Below are positions 29,309 to 37,781 of a stretch of DNA of 64,000 bases, one piece after another. This stretch comes from Sphaerisporangium rubeum. Its GTDB lineage: Bacteria > Actinomycetota > Actinomycetes > Streptosporangiales > Streptosporangiaceae. The translations under genes and the position numbers were made by a program. Position 1 is the stretch's first letter, and every line of letters starts with the position of its first letter. Location of the stretch: contig NZ_JACHIU010000001.1 in NCBI RefSeq assembly GCF_014207705.1, positions 5,386,501-5,450,500 of the forward strand. The letters are read 5' to 3'. The notes below the pieces were generated by a model. That model was given only the letters and a program-made list of their open reading frames with translations. It searched no databases and was not told the DNA's origin.

Positions 29309-29812
29309 ATGGTGGTTCAGGTCCGGATCAGCGAAGGCGTCCTGTGGGTCGGTGGCGAGGCCTATCCGCTGAGAAACATCGCGCACGTCGGACAGCGTGT
29401 ACTGGAGGTCAACAAGGGAGCCGCGTGGAAACGGTTCAGCATTCGGGTCCTGATCACATTGCTGGCCGGCTTGATTCTCTCGGCGTTCAGCGACACCCTC
29501 GCGCTCATCGTCATTCTCGGCGTGACGGCACTGCTGATCTGGCGCCTGGTCACGGTACTCAATCAGCCACCTCTCCACGGCCTGGTCATCAACACCTCCG
29601 GCACCCAGCGCGACGCCGTATGGAGCACCGCGGCCAGTGAGGTCGCGCATCTGGTCCACGAGATCACCAAGGCGATAGGTCACCCTGATTCCGCACAGAT
29701 GGTCATCAACGTCGCTCACGCCGTCCAGGGCGACTACATCCAGCAGTACGGATCGGGAAGCATCGGCAAGGCGCGCCATGACGGCTCCGGGGACATCTTG
29801 GCAGGCAAATGA
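29309..29812 (+). CDS. DUF6232-type membrane protein with C-terminal Gly/Gln motif
   Basis: 167 aa. N-terminal beta-type segment (VRISEGVLWVGGEAYPLRNI), then two membrane spans as a hairpin (about 46-60 and 63-81: VLITLLAGLILSAF and LALIVILGVTALLIW), then a soluble part. The last 25 residues contain QYGSGSIGKARHDGSGDI, which recurs in the next gene as QFGQGSIGKATHEGIGDI. DUF6232 has no known function. The region is clearly less GC-rich than its neighbours, and codon use differs, suggesting transfer. The ATG at 29309 has only a weak site (AAAAGAG). Its stop overlaps the next start. The shared motif suggests the two products touch each other. Confidence 0.75.
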   Translation: MVVQVRISEGVLWVGGEAYPLRNIAHVGQRVLEVNKGAAWKRFSIRVLITLLAGLILSAFSDTLALIVILGVTALLIWRLVTVLNQPPLHGLVINTSGTQRDAVWSTAASEVAHLVHEITKAIGHPDSAQMVINVAHAVQGDYIQQYGSGSIGKARHDGSGDILAGK

Positions 29813-30159
29813 TGAGCCGTGACCGTATCACCCAGTTCGGTCAGGGCAGCATAGGCAAGGCGACTCATGAAGGCATCGGCGACATCGTGGCTGGAGGAAA
29901 ATTCGCATCCGATCCAGAGCTGAGGTCCACCGCGCTCGAGAACCTGCTCCTGGCGATCGACGCACTGAGGAATCACCTGGACGACCACGATCAAGCCGAG
30001 GTCAACAAAGCGGTCGAACAGCTCCGACCGGACAGCACCGCTGTGGAACTCAGACAACCTCTGGGAAAAATCGCAGGAATCGCTACGGTTGTCGGAGATG
30101 TCGGAGTTCCTGTGATAAACGCGATAAAAGAGCTTCTGAGCCTATTTTCGAGTTCCTAG
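29809..30159 (+). CDS. Small protein sharing the Gly/Gln motif with the DUF6232 protein
   Basis: 116 aa, unknown family. The motif QFGQGSIGKATHEGIGDI is at residues 9-26, and the rest is helical (LENLLLAIDALRNHLDDHD; AEVNKAVEQLR), with a hydrophobic C-terminus (IATVVGDVGVPVINAIKELLSLF). It overlaps the DUF6232 gene by 4 bp (ATGA), with a second ATG one codon later. The DNA is only about half GC near the 3' end. The arrangement, a membrane protein with the motif last and a soluble partner with the motif first, recalls effector/receptor pairs joined by amyloid-like signalling motifs; that is an inference. Confidence 0.72.
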   Translation: MMSRDRITQFGQGSIGKATHEGIGDIVAGGKFASDPELRSTALENLLLAIDALRNHLDDHDQAEVNKAVEQLRPDSTAVELRQPLGKIAGIATVVGDVGVPVINAIKELLSLFSSS

Positions 30160-30206
30160 TCCGGCCAGGCCACCGGACGGCGCGGCCGTCGGGCCGGACC
30201 TCACCG

Positions 30207-30235
30207 AGCTCCCCGCCTGCAGGCGGGGAGCTTTC
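30207..30235 (+). terminator. Strong palindromic terminator after the two-gene cassette
   Basis: Two 13-bp arms, AGCTCCCCGCCTG (30207-30219) and CAGGCGGGGAGCT (30220-30232), are fully complementary, followed by TTCT. It lies about 47 bp after the second gene and right at the end of the convergent ThuA gene, so it can serve both strands. Confidence 0.75.
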
Positions 30236-30907
30236 TCAAGGTGAGACGGAGGTCGGCTTCCCGGTCAGCCAGGCGGTGGCGCGGCGGAGCATCTCGCGGT
30301 GAACGGGGCTCTCGTAGGAGCGCGAGTCGTGGCCCAGAGCGTCGTAGACGAGGCGTCCTCGCGGGAACTGACGGGTCCAGAACAGCGGCTGGCCCTGTGA
30401 GCTGGCCAGAGGACGGATGCCGGGGATGGTGGCGAGGTCGGTGTAGACCTCGTCGGTGAGGGTGAAGCCGGTCAAGCCGGAGATGATGGGGTCGTCGCCG
30501 TGCAGGTGAATCTCGGCGGGGCCGACCGGCGCGTGGTGGGACTTGCCCCAGCACCAGGCGGCGCCGACCATGTGGCGCCAGTACGGCCAGTCATCGAAGC
30601 ACATGGGTGCCGAGTGCATGGCCAGCACGCCGCCGCCACGCTCGATGTGGCCGAGCAGCGTGGCGCGCGCCACCGGAGGCAGCCGGAAGGCCGAGCCGCC
30701 CTGCGTGGCCGACCAGCCGCCGTCCATACAGCACCGGAGCGCGTTCACCGTGATCAGCTCGATATCAGGCGGCTCACGCAGCGCTCCCTCGATGTCCTCG
30801 GTGACGGTGGACTCCACACCTGCCTCGGCCATCACCTCGGCCAGGGCCGCCGAGGTGGCCGGGAAGTCATGAGCGACTCCTCCGGAAAGGATCAAGTTCC
30901 TCGCCAC
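30236..30907 (-). CDS. ThuA-like domain protein (glutamine amidotransferase-like fold)
   Basis: 223 aa with the ThuA/trehalose-utilisation fold: NLILSGGVAHDFPATSAAL at the start, the VLAMHSAPMCFDDWPYWRHMVG strand-turn (as VLAMHSAPMCFDDW) near residue 105, then HPVGPAEI-like and FPRGRLVYDALGHD elements. ThuA proteins act in sugar metabolism in some bacteria, but substrate and mechanism are poorly known, and the class I amidotransferase Cys is not in a normal nucleophile elbow here. The GTG at 30907 follows GGTGGGG; the much longer open frame to 31528 is a shadow of the divergent hydrolase gene. No sugar transport genes are adjacent. Confidence 0.78.
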   Translation of the reverse strand: MARNLILSGGVAHDFPATSAALAEVMAEAGVESTVTEDIEGALREPPDIELITVNALRCCMDGGWSATQGGSAFRLPPVARATLLGHIERGGGVLAMHSAPMCFDDWPYWRHMVGAAWCWGKSHHAPVGPAEIHLHGDDPIISGLTGFTLTDEVYTDLATIPGIRPLASSQGQPLFWTRQFPRGRLVYDALGHDSRSYESPVHREMLRRATAWLTGKPTSVSP

Positions 30908-31030
30908 GGGCCCCACCTCATCATGGTCCGGTCCCGATCGCCACACCCGTCTCACGGACCGGCACCCCCACCACCCAGGGTGTGGATTGTTAGGCTCACG
31001 AGAAGTGAACGCCTCGCCATGGAGGTCCCG

Positions 31031-32275
31031 ATGACCGGACAGGGACCCACGAAGGAACCGCCGGTGCAGGGGTACGCCGATTCTCGTTTCCTGCGCGTCC
31101 GCGACGCCTTCGAACACAACTTCGCGACCGGCGAGGAACTGGGTGCGGCGTTCGCCGTTTATCTCGACGGGGAACCGGTCGTGGACCTGTGGGGCGGCGT
31201 GGCGGACCGGCACACCGGCAGGCCGTGGCAGCGGGACACGCCTGTACTCACGTACTCGTGCACCAAGGCCATTACCGCGACGGTCCTGCTGCGGCTGGCC
31301 GAGCAGGGAGCTGTGGACGTCACCGCCCCTGTCGCCGAGGTCTGGCCGCAGTTCGCCGCCGCCGGCAAGAGCGGGGTGACCGTCGAGCACCTGCTCACTC
31401 ATCAGGCCGGCCTCCCTGTGCTGGAGCAGCCGGTGCCGCCGGAGGACTTCGGCGACCTGCCCGGCATCGCGGCCCGGCTCGCCGCGCAACCCCCGCTGTG
31501 GGCCCCGGGTACCGCGCACGGCTACCACGCTCTCACCTACGGCTTCCTGGTAGGTGAGGTCGTCCGCCGGGTCGCCGGCACGAGCGTCGGCGAGCTGGTC
31601 GCCGACGAGATCGCCGGTCCAGGCGGCCTGGAGATCTGGCTCGGCGCACCGGACGACGTCGTGTCACGCGCGGCCAGACTGTCGGCCGGCGACCGCTTCA
31701 CGCGTCCGGCGGCGAAAAGCCGCGTCCGCGGAGGCCCTATGGCCGTCTCAGAGGATCCAGGCCCGGGTGGTGACCCGCGGTATGCGGCGGCGCTGGCGGC
31801 GCTCGACACCGGCAGCCTCATGAACCGGGCCATGGGGAACCCGAACCCCAATCTGCTGAAGGGTGGCGCCAACCATCCGCTCGTCATGGCCGCGGGCTGG
31901 CCCGCCATGGGCCTTGTCACGACGGCACCCGGGCTCGCCGCCTTCTACCGGGATCTGGTGGCGGGAGAACTCCTCGGGCTCGGGACTCTGCGGGACGCGG
32001 TGCGGCGGAGGGTGCGGGGACCCGACCGGGTCTTGATGCTGGACAGTTCGTTCGGGCTCGGATACATGCGGCCCGCGCTCACCTATCCCGTTCCCGGCGC
32101 GGCCAGGGACACCGCGTTCGGTCACACCGGTCTTGGGGGGTCGCTCGGTCTCGGGGACACCAGGCACGGCCTCGGCATGGCCTACACCATGAACAGGCTT
32201 TCTCAGGTGATCACGGGTAGCATGCGCGCCTACAGACTGGTCGAGGCCGTTTACCGCAGTCTCGGCCGTGACTGA
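31031..32275 (+). CDS. Serine hydrolase, class C beta-lactamase / EstB-like family
   Basis: 414 aa. The nucleophile is in SCTK (YSCTKAITATVLLRLAEQG; SxxK motif), and the second motif is YHALTYGFLVGE, the form of YxN seen in EstB-like esterases rather than true AmpC enzymes. C-terminal GHTGLGGSLGLGDTRHG takes the place of the KTG triad. No signal peptide, so it is probably a cytosolic esterase or D-amino-ester hydrolase. GGAGGT stands 4-5 nt before the ATG at 31031, which sets the start; the large frame upstream is not coding. Divergent from the ThuA gene. Confidence 0.88.
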   Translation: MTGQGPTKEPPVQGYADSRFLRVRDAFEHNFATGEELGAAFAVYLDGEPVVDLWGGVADRHTGRPWQRDTPVLTYSCTKAITATVLLRLAEQGAVDVTAPVAEVWPQFAAAGKSGVTVEHLLTHQAGLPVLEQPVPPEDFGDLPGIAARLAAQPPLWAPGTAHGYHALTYGFLVGEVVRRVAGTSVGELVADEIAGPGGLEIWLGAPDDVVSRAARLSAGDRFTRPAAKSRVRGGPMAVSEDPGPGGDPRYAAALAALDTGSLMNRAMGNPNPNLLKGGANHPLVMAAGWPAMGLVTTAPGLAAFYRDLVAGELLGLGTLRDAVRRRVRGPDRVLMLDSSFGLGYMRPALTYPVPGAARDTAFGHTGLGGSLGLGDTRHGLGMAYTMNRLSQVITGSMRAYRLVEAVYRSLGRD

Positions 32276-32294
32276 CCGTGGAGGAGCACAAAAA

Positions 32295-32317
32295 ATACCG
32301 CCATAACCAGGTGGTAT
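32295..32317. promoter_or_regulatory. Imperfect dyad upstream of the kinase gene
   Basis: ATACCGCC (32295-32302) and GGTGGTAT (32310-32317) are inverted with one mismatch, 118 bp before the kinase start and 20 bp after the hydrolase stop. Possible operator; no further support. Confidence 0.3.
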
Positions 32318-32434
32318 GCCAATCCGACCTACCTTCTGTAACCGAATCGTCACCGGCCCGATCAGCTATTCCCGTGACAATCCGCCCATGCAATGAGACC
32401 TTCGTCTGGGAAGGCGACTGTCGAGGGGACGACG

Positions 32435-34816
32435 ATGAACTCCTGGTCCGTTCCGGGCTACCGGGAAGAACGCGTGCTCGGAACGGGTGGCAGCGGCAGG
32501 GTCGTGCTGGCCACCTACGAGGAGACCGGCGCACACGTCGCCATCAAGTACTTATCCGACGAGTTACGCTCCGACCCCCGTTTCCTCGCAGCCTTCCGCG
32601 ACGAAGCCCGCACGATGGTCGAGATCGACAACCCCAACATCGTGCGCTTCTACGAGTACGTCGAGAGCCCCTTCGGCGCCGCCATCGTGATGGAGCTCGT
32701 CGACGGCGTGGCCCTGCGCCGCGTCCTGCTGGAACACGGCTCCACCAGCCCCGAGGCCGCACTGGTCGTGCTCAAGGGCTCGCTGCTCGGCCTGTCCGCC
32801 GCGCACGCCGCGGGTATCGTGCACCGCGACTACAAACCCGAGAACGTCCTGGTCCAGGCGGACGGCGTCAGCAAGCTCGCCGACTTCGGCATCGCCACCC
32901 CGGCCGGCGTGCCGGGATCCCCGGCAGGCACCCCCACCTACATGGCCCCCGAGCAGTGGAACGGCGGCCCCGCGTCCCCCGCGACCGACGTCTACGCCGC
33001 CACCTGCGTCTTCTACGAGTGCCTCACCGGCCGCAAGCCCTACCGCGCCGACACCCCCGTCGCGCTGGCCCACCAGCACCTCAACGCCGGCATCCCCGTG
33101 GACGCCGTACCCGCCTCCGTGCGCACCCTGGTGGCCCGCGGCCTGGCCAAGCACCCCGCCGACCGGCCCGCCACGGCGCAGGCGTTCGTCGGCGAGCTGG
33201 AGACCGCCGCGCGCGCCGCGTACGGCCAGGACTGGGAGCAGCGCGGCCGGCGCCACCTCGCCGAGCTCGCGGCCCTGCTGGCCCTCGGCTTCCCCCTGGC
33301 GCGTCCCGCTCCCGACACCAGCACCAGCCTGGCCCGCACCGTCATCAGGAACCCCCTCAGGTACGCGCCGCGTGTGCTCGCCGGCACCGGCGTCATCACG
33401 GCCGGCGTCATCATCGCGGTGCTCGCCGCCAGCCGCGGCACCCCGGTGACGGGGGTGTCGCTCGCCACCTCACCCAAGCCGACCCCGGCCGTCGTCGAGA
33501 CCACCACAGATCCCGCCACGGAGCCTGCCGCCACCCCCACGGCGAGCTCCGGACCCACCCCGGCCGAGGCCGTCACGCCGGACCCCGGCGACGGCACCCC
33601 CGGCCCGTCCACGCCTCCCACGGCCCCCTCGACCGGCGGCCCGACAACCGGCCCCACCACGGGCCCCACCTCCGCGCCGTCCGCGACACCACCCGGCCCG
33701 TCACCCGGGCAGCTGCGGGTGAGCGGCCTCACCGTCGCGGGCTTCGACGGCAACGCCGCCACCGTGCGCCTGCGCGCGTCGACCGCGCAGAACGTCACCC
33801 TGACCGCGCGCTTCGCGCAGGGCTCGTCGAAGAGTTCGCTGAGCCCGGTCAGCACCCGCACCGTGGTGCTGACCGGCGCCACCACCTACTCGCGCGTCGT
33901 GGACGGCGGCTTCGCCGCCGCGCCGTGCGGCGCCACCGTCGTCCGCCAGGTCACGGTGTCCACGAGCCCGGGTGCCGCAGGAGGCTCGGCGGAGCGCACG
34001 ACCGAGGTCAAGGGCCCCGAGTGCCCGCCCCCCGCGGTCGAGAACGTCTCGGTCGACTGGAACGGCCGCAGCGCCGGCATCGGCGTGCGTGCCGCCGGCC
34101 CCGGCCCGGTGAAGGTCACGGTGGAGTTCACCCGCAGGGAGGGTGAGGCCGCGCCGCGCGTGGTCGACCAGGCCGCGCGCACTCTGACCGGCGACACCTC
34201 GTACGCGTTCAGCGTGTCAGGCGACTTCGGTGAGGTGGCCTGCGGCACGACCGCGACGCTCGGGGTGCGGGTGACGACCGACCGGCCCGCCGCCAACGGC
34301 ACGGTGGTCAAGGAGACCAAGGTGTCCGGGCCCAAGTGCGCTCCCCCGTCGGTCACCGTCACCGGGTTCGACGGCAGCACGCTCACCGTGCGGGTCACCA
34401 GCGCCACCAAGGACCCGGTCGCGCTGAGCGCGGCGATCACGCAGTCGGTCACCGCCGGCGAGCGCACCACCAAGCGTGAGGCGTCCCGCTCGGCCACGCT
34501 GTCCGGCGCGACCTCCTACACCCGTTCGTTCAGCGTGCGGTTCGCCGTGCCGTCGTGCGGCTACTCCGAGACCCGCCGGGTCACCGTGCGGGTCTCCTCC
34601 GGTCTCGGCTCCGGCAGCGACTCAGGGAGCTTCTCCCGGCGCGGCCCCGCGTGCCCCGACCCCGACCCCGAGCCGTCACCGCAGCCCACGCGCGAGCCCA
34701 CCAGGGAACCGTCGCCGGAACCCACCAGGGAGCCGACACGCAGCCCGAGCCCCGAAAGCGATGACGGACCGGTCCTGACCCTCAAACTGAAGGTCAAGCT
34801 CCAGCTCACCCAGTAG
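32435..34816 (+). CDS. Receptor-like Ser/Thr protein kinase with three extracellular 105-residue repeats
   Basis: 793 aa. Hanks-type kinase domain 1-265: GTGGSG loop (16-21), Lys38, HRDYKPEN (130-137), DFG (150-152), APE (171-173). One membrane span at about 314-333, then a Pro/Thr/Ser linker to about 425. The outer part has three beta-rich repeats whose cysteines fall at 498/530, 603/635 and 708/740: always 32 apart, and 105 residues from one repeat to the next. A Pro/Glu/Arg tail follows, ending in LTLKLKVKLQLTQ. These are not PASTA domains. The ATG at 32435 has GAGGGG upstream. Presumably it senses an outside ligand; the ligand is unknown. A glyoxalase-fold gene and an anti-sigma-like ATPase follow. 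Confidence 0.92.
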   Translation: MNSWSVPGYREERVLGTGGSGRVVLATYEETGAHVAIKYLSDELRSDPRFLAAFRDEARTMVEIDNPNIVRFYEYVESPFGAAIVMELVDGVALRRVLLEHGSTSPEAALVVLKGSLLGLSAAHAAGIVHRDYKPENVLVQADGVSKLADFGIATPAGVPGSPAGTPTYMAPEQWNGGPASPATDVYAATCVFYECLTGRKPYRADTPVALAHQHLNAGIPVDAVPASVRTLVARGLAKHPADRPATAQAFVGELETAARAAYGQDWEQRGRRHLAELAALLALGFPLARPAPDTSTSLARTVIRNPLRYAPRVLAGTGVITAGVIIAVLAASRGTPVTGVSLATSPKPTPAVVETTTDPATEPAATPTASSGPTPAEAVTPDPGDGTPGPSTPPTAPSTGGPTTGPTTGPTSAPSATPPGPSPGQLRVSGLTVAGFDGNAATVRLRASTAQNVTLTARFAQGSSKSSLSPVSTRTVVLTGATTYSRVVDGGFAAAPCGATVVRQVTVSTSPGAAGGSAERTTEVKGPECPPPAVENVSVDWNGRSAGIGVRAAGPGPVKVTVEFTRREGEAAPRVVDQAARTLTGDTSYAFSVSGDFGEVACGTTATLGVRVTTDRPAANGTVVKETKVSGPKCAPPSVTVTGFDGSTLTVRVTSATKDPVALSAAITQSVTAGERTTKREASRSATLSGATSYTRSFSVRFAVPSCGYSETRRVTVRVSSGLGSGSDSGSFSRRGPACPDPDPEPSPQPTREPTREPSPEPTREPTRSPSPESDDGPVLTLKLKVKLQLTQ

Positions 34817-34873
34817 GACCCACCACACGGACAAGCCCCCGCACCCGGCGGCGACCCCACGACGGAGGACAGT

Positions 34874-35236
34874 GTGCCGCAGCACGCTCAGAAGGTCGGC
34901 AACGTGCTCATCCCGGTCGACGATCTCGACAAGGCGATCGCCTTCTACGCCGAGACCCTCGGTCTCGCCGTGAAGTTCCGCGACGGCGACCGCTTCGCCG
35001 CGCTGGACGGCGGCGGGGTCACCGTGGCCCTGGTGGCCGGGCCCGAGCAGGTCGCGGGGGCGATCACCGCGCCGTCGTACAAGGTGGGTGACATCGAGGC
35101 CGCGGTGAGCGACCTCACCGCCGCCGGCGCCGAGCTGGTCGACGGCCCCGAGGCCGGGCCGCACGAGACCCGCGCGGTGCTGCGCGATCCCTCAGGCAAC
35201 GTCCTGGTGCTGTACTCCCCGCTGGCACCCGCGTGA
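34874..35236 (+). CDS. VOC (glyoxalase/bleomycin resistance) family protein
   Basis: 120 aa single VOC unit. NVLIPVDDLDKAIAFYAETLG opens the fold (as IPVDDLDKAIAFYAETLG), and DPSGNVLVLYSPL closes it, with the acidic metal ligand position replaced by the Leu of VLVLYS, so metal binding is doubtful. GTG start with GGAGG 5-6 nt upstream. It follows the kinase gene by 57 bp in the same direction and could be cotranscribed. Substrate unknown. Confidence 0.85.
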   Translation: MPQHAQKVGNVLIPVDDLDKAIAFYAETLGLAVKFRDGDRFAALDGGGVTVALVAGPEQVAGAITAPSYKVGDIEAAVSDLTAAGAELVDGPEAGPHETRAVLRDPSGNVLVLYSPLAPA

Positions 35237-35298
35237 CCGGGTGACCTCAGGCCGCGGACCGGTGGAGACCCGCGCGACGTCGTGGGCCGGCCCGCGGG

Positions 35299-35763
35299 TC
35301 AGGGGGAAGGCAGCGGGCCCGCGACCGGCCGGGGCCCGCCGACCGGCAGGGGACGCCGGCCCGGCGCCGCGTGCGCCAGGGAGAACCAGATCGTCTTGCC
35401 GGTGCCGGTCGCGACGGGGTCGACCCCCCAGCGGTCGGTGAGCGCGGCGACGATGCGCAGGCCCCGGCCGTGCTCGCGGTCGGTGCCGGCCTCGCGGATC
35501 CGCGGCCAGCCCGGGCCGCGGTCGGTCACCGCGCCGTACAGCACGCCGCCGGCCGCGCTCAGGGTGAGCAGGATCGGCGGGCCACCGTGGACGAGCGCGT
35601 TGCCGAGCAGTTCCGACACCACTAACACCACGTCGTCGACGAGGCCGGGCATCTGCCACCCGGTCAGCGTCTCGCGGACCAGCGTGCGGCACTTGGCCGT
35701 GACGCTCGGGTCGGCGGGCACCTCCCAGCGGACCTCACGTTGGCGGGGCGGAGTGCTGGTCAT
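35299..35763 (-). CDS. RsbW-like ATP-binding protein (anti-sigma-type kinase fold)
   Basis: 154 aa GHKL ATPase. N box SELLGNALVHGG, G1 box DRGPGWP and G2 GRGLRIVAALTDRWGV are present. Proteins of this type in actinomycetes phosphorylate anti-anti-sigma factors or bind sigma factors. The tail after residue 130 is Pro/Arg-rich. The ATG at 35763 (second of two adjacent ATGs) fits GGGAGA at 7 nt. Its 3' end meets the VOC gene, and an 8-bp inverted repeat GACCCGCG/CGCGGGTC (35267-35300) spans the junction. No sigma or STAS gene is next to it. Confidence 0.85.
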   Translation of the reverse strand: MTSTPPRQREVRWEVPADPSVTAKCRTLVRETLTGWQMPGLVDDVVLVVSELLGNALVHGGPPILLTLSAAGGVLYGAVTDRGPGWPRIREAGTDREHGRGLRIVAALTDRWGVDPVATGTGKTIWFSLAHAAPGRRPLPVGGPRPVAGPLPSP

Positions 35764-36065
35764 CATGATCTCCCGGGCCCTTTCACGCTCAGGACGGCTC
35801 GGCCGCATGACGGCCTTCCGTCACCGGGCGGCGTCGGCCCGGTGACGTGGCGGACCTTTACCTTCCGGTGCGTGGCGTGCGCGCCAACAGGCGCTCACGT
35901 GGGGTGCGTCTGTCACGCCGGGCCCCGTTCCGGCGTCCACACGGCCGGTCGTGACAGAAACCGGTGGTCTGATCGCCGATTAACGGCAACCCTCAGTAGC
36001 GAGCACGATCCTTTGGCTACTCTCGGTGTCGGCAGTACGCATCCACGGGGGTCGGAGGGTACGCG
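35764..36065. other. Divergent intergenic region
   Basis: 302 bp between the RsbW-like gene and the NsdA-like regulator, both reading outward. No convincing ORF. It holds an inverted AGTAGC (35995-36000) / GCTACT (36016-36021) with 15 bp between, 45-70 bp before the regulator start, a possible operator. Promoters for both genes must be here, but I cannot place boxes reliably. Confidence 0.5.
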
Positions 36066-37655
36066 ATGCCACGTAAGCCACGCAGTCTCAAAGAGGAGAT
36101 GGACCGCCTCACCGCCGAGCTCCGCGAACGCGGCGCGACGTGGACCGAGATCGCCGAGGAGTACCGCAGGCGCTTCCGCCTGAACGCCAGGCAGGCATTC
36201 CGCGAGGCGCACCGGTACACCCAGGAACGGGTCGTCGAGGAGTGGCGGGCACGCTGGCCCGCCGAGCCGTTCAGCGTGCGCAAGCTGGGCTCCTGGGAGG
36301 CCTGGCCCGGGGTCACCGGGAACGAGCCGCCGCTCGCGGGGCTGAACCGCCTGGCCCGCATCTACCGGTGCCGCACCTCCGACCTCGTGGACGGCGAGGA
36401 CCACACCGCCGCCGACGAGAACCTCGTGGTGACGCGCGGACGCGCGGCGCCGCCGGCTCTCACCGGCATTTCCTTCAGTGACATCAGGGGCGTCCTGCCG
36501 GGCGAGCCGCTCACCGGCGCGATGCCCCCAGGAGAACAGCGTGACCGGGAGTTCCAACAGCTCGTCCACGCATTCACGGATTGGGCAACCCAGATGAATC
36601 GACGTGACGTGCTCGCCCTGATCGGGGCGGCCGCCACCTCCGCATACGCCGCACCCTCGCTCGACCGGGCGAACGGCGAAGAGTCGCAGCGGCTCACGCT
36701 GGCGGCGGCGGACCCGAGCCGCGTGGACGACGCGACGGTCGGCCACATCGAGGCGGCGCTGCGCCACTGCATGCGCCAGGAGGACGCGCTCGGGCCGCAG
36801 GCCATCGTGGCCACCGTGCTGGCCCAGCAGCACCTCGTCACGTCGCTGCTGTCGGCGGGGGTGGACGACCGCATGCGCGGCAGGCTGCTGTCGCTGCTCG
36901 CCGACATCCGGCGGTGCGTCGCGTGGATGTTGTTCAACCTCAACGACTTCCGCGGCGCGGACTACTACTACGCGCAGGCGAGGAACGCCGCGCACCAGGG
37001 TGACGACGACGCGATGTGCAGCATGGTGCTGTCCAACTGGAGTCAGCTCGCCACCTGGCGCGGTGACCCGCGTCTCGGGGTGGAGCACGCGCTCGGCGCG
37101 TTCGCCTGGGGGCAGCGGGCCGGGAGCAAGATGCTGATGGCCTACGCGTGCGACGTCGGCGCGCGCGCGTACGCCGCGGTGGTGCGGCGTACGCACAAGA
37201 GCGAGCGGCGCAAGGACCAGGTGCGGTGCTTCCGCTCGATGGACCAGGCGCAGCGCGAGATGGCGAGCGCCGACGCGGACGACCCGGCGGCCGGGCTGGT
37301 CCCCTTCTACGGCGAGGGTCAGCACCTGTCGACCAGGGCCGGGTGCCTGCTCGACACCGGGGACCCGGCGCGGGCCCTCACCGTCGGGGCCGCCGCGGCG
37401 GAGGGGATCGACCCGTCGTTCGTCCGCAATGTGGCGTTCACCAGGCTGAAGACCGCGCAGGCGCATCTCGCGCTTCGCCAGATAGAGGAGGCGTGCGAGG
37501 AGCTCGGCGAGGCGGCGCGGCTGGCGCGCCACAACACCTCGCCGCGGCTGGTCCGTGCGGTCGTGGAGACCCGTGAGCAGCTCAGCCCGTGGCAGCGCAC
37601 CGGCAGTGTGGCGGCCCTCGACGAGCGGCTGCACGCGGTCCGCCTCATCGCCTGA
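36066..37655 (+). CDS. NsdA-like regulator with helical-repeat C-terminus
   Basis: 529 aa. The N-terminus is a DNA-binding-like helical unit (RGATWTEIAEEYRRRFRLNA), followed by the short MNRRDVLALIGAAA segment (about 178-191), typical of NsdA-like proteins, and then TPR-like helices (residues about 230-500). In Streptomyces, NsdA-type proteins restrain sporulation and antibiotic production; that role is inferred here only by family. The RRDV...AAATSAYAA part resembles a Tat signal but is internal, so export is unlikely. GGAGG stands 7-8 nt before the ATG. Monocistronic. Confidence 0.8.
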   Translation: MPRKPRSLKEEMDRLTAELRERGATWTEIAEEYRRRFRLNARQAFREAHRYTQERVVEEWRARWPAEPFSVRKLGSWEAWPGVTGNEPPLAGLNRLARIYRCRTSDLVDGEDHTAADENLVVTRGRAAPPALTGISFSDIRGVLPGEPLTGAMPPGEQRDREFQQLVHAFTDWATQMNRRDVLALIGAAATSAYAAPSLDRANGEESQRLTLAAADPSRVDDATVGHIEAALRHCMRQEDALGPQAIVATVLAQQHLVTSLLSAGVDDRMRGRLLSLLADIRRCVAWMLFNLNDFRGADYYYAQARNAAHQGDDDAMCSMVLSNWSQLATWRGDPRLGVEHALGAFAWGQRAGSKMLMAYACDVGARAYAAVVRRTHKSERRKDQVRCFRSMDQAQREMASADADDPAAGLVPFYGEGQHLSTRAGCLLDTGDPARALTVGAAAAEGIDPSFVRNVAFTRLKTAQAHLALRQIEEACEELGEAARLARHNTSPRLVRAVVETREQLSPWQRTGSVAALDERLHAVRLIA

Positions 37656-37781
37656 CCATCCGATTACCTGAGCGGTTTTCCCGGATTCGCCCTCTTATCC
37701 GGCCCTTATCTCGACTGGATAACTTTCCTGACACGGCGTGCTGATCGCGGGCCGCTCAGGGGGGAATCGGAGAGGGCGAGA

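Noticed and set aside
30908-31528. N-terminal extension of the ThuA-like gene
   Set aside because: It lies over the divergent serine hydrolase and has no conserved residues.
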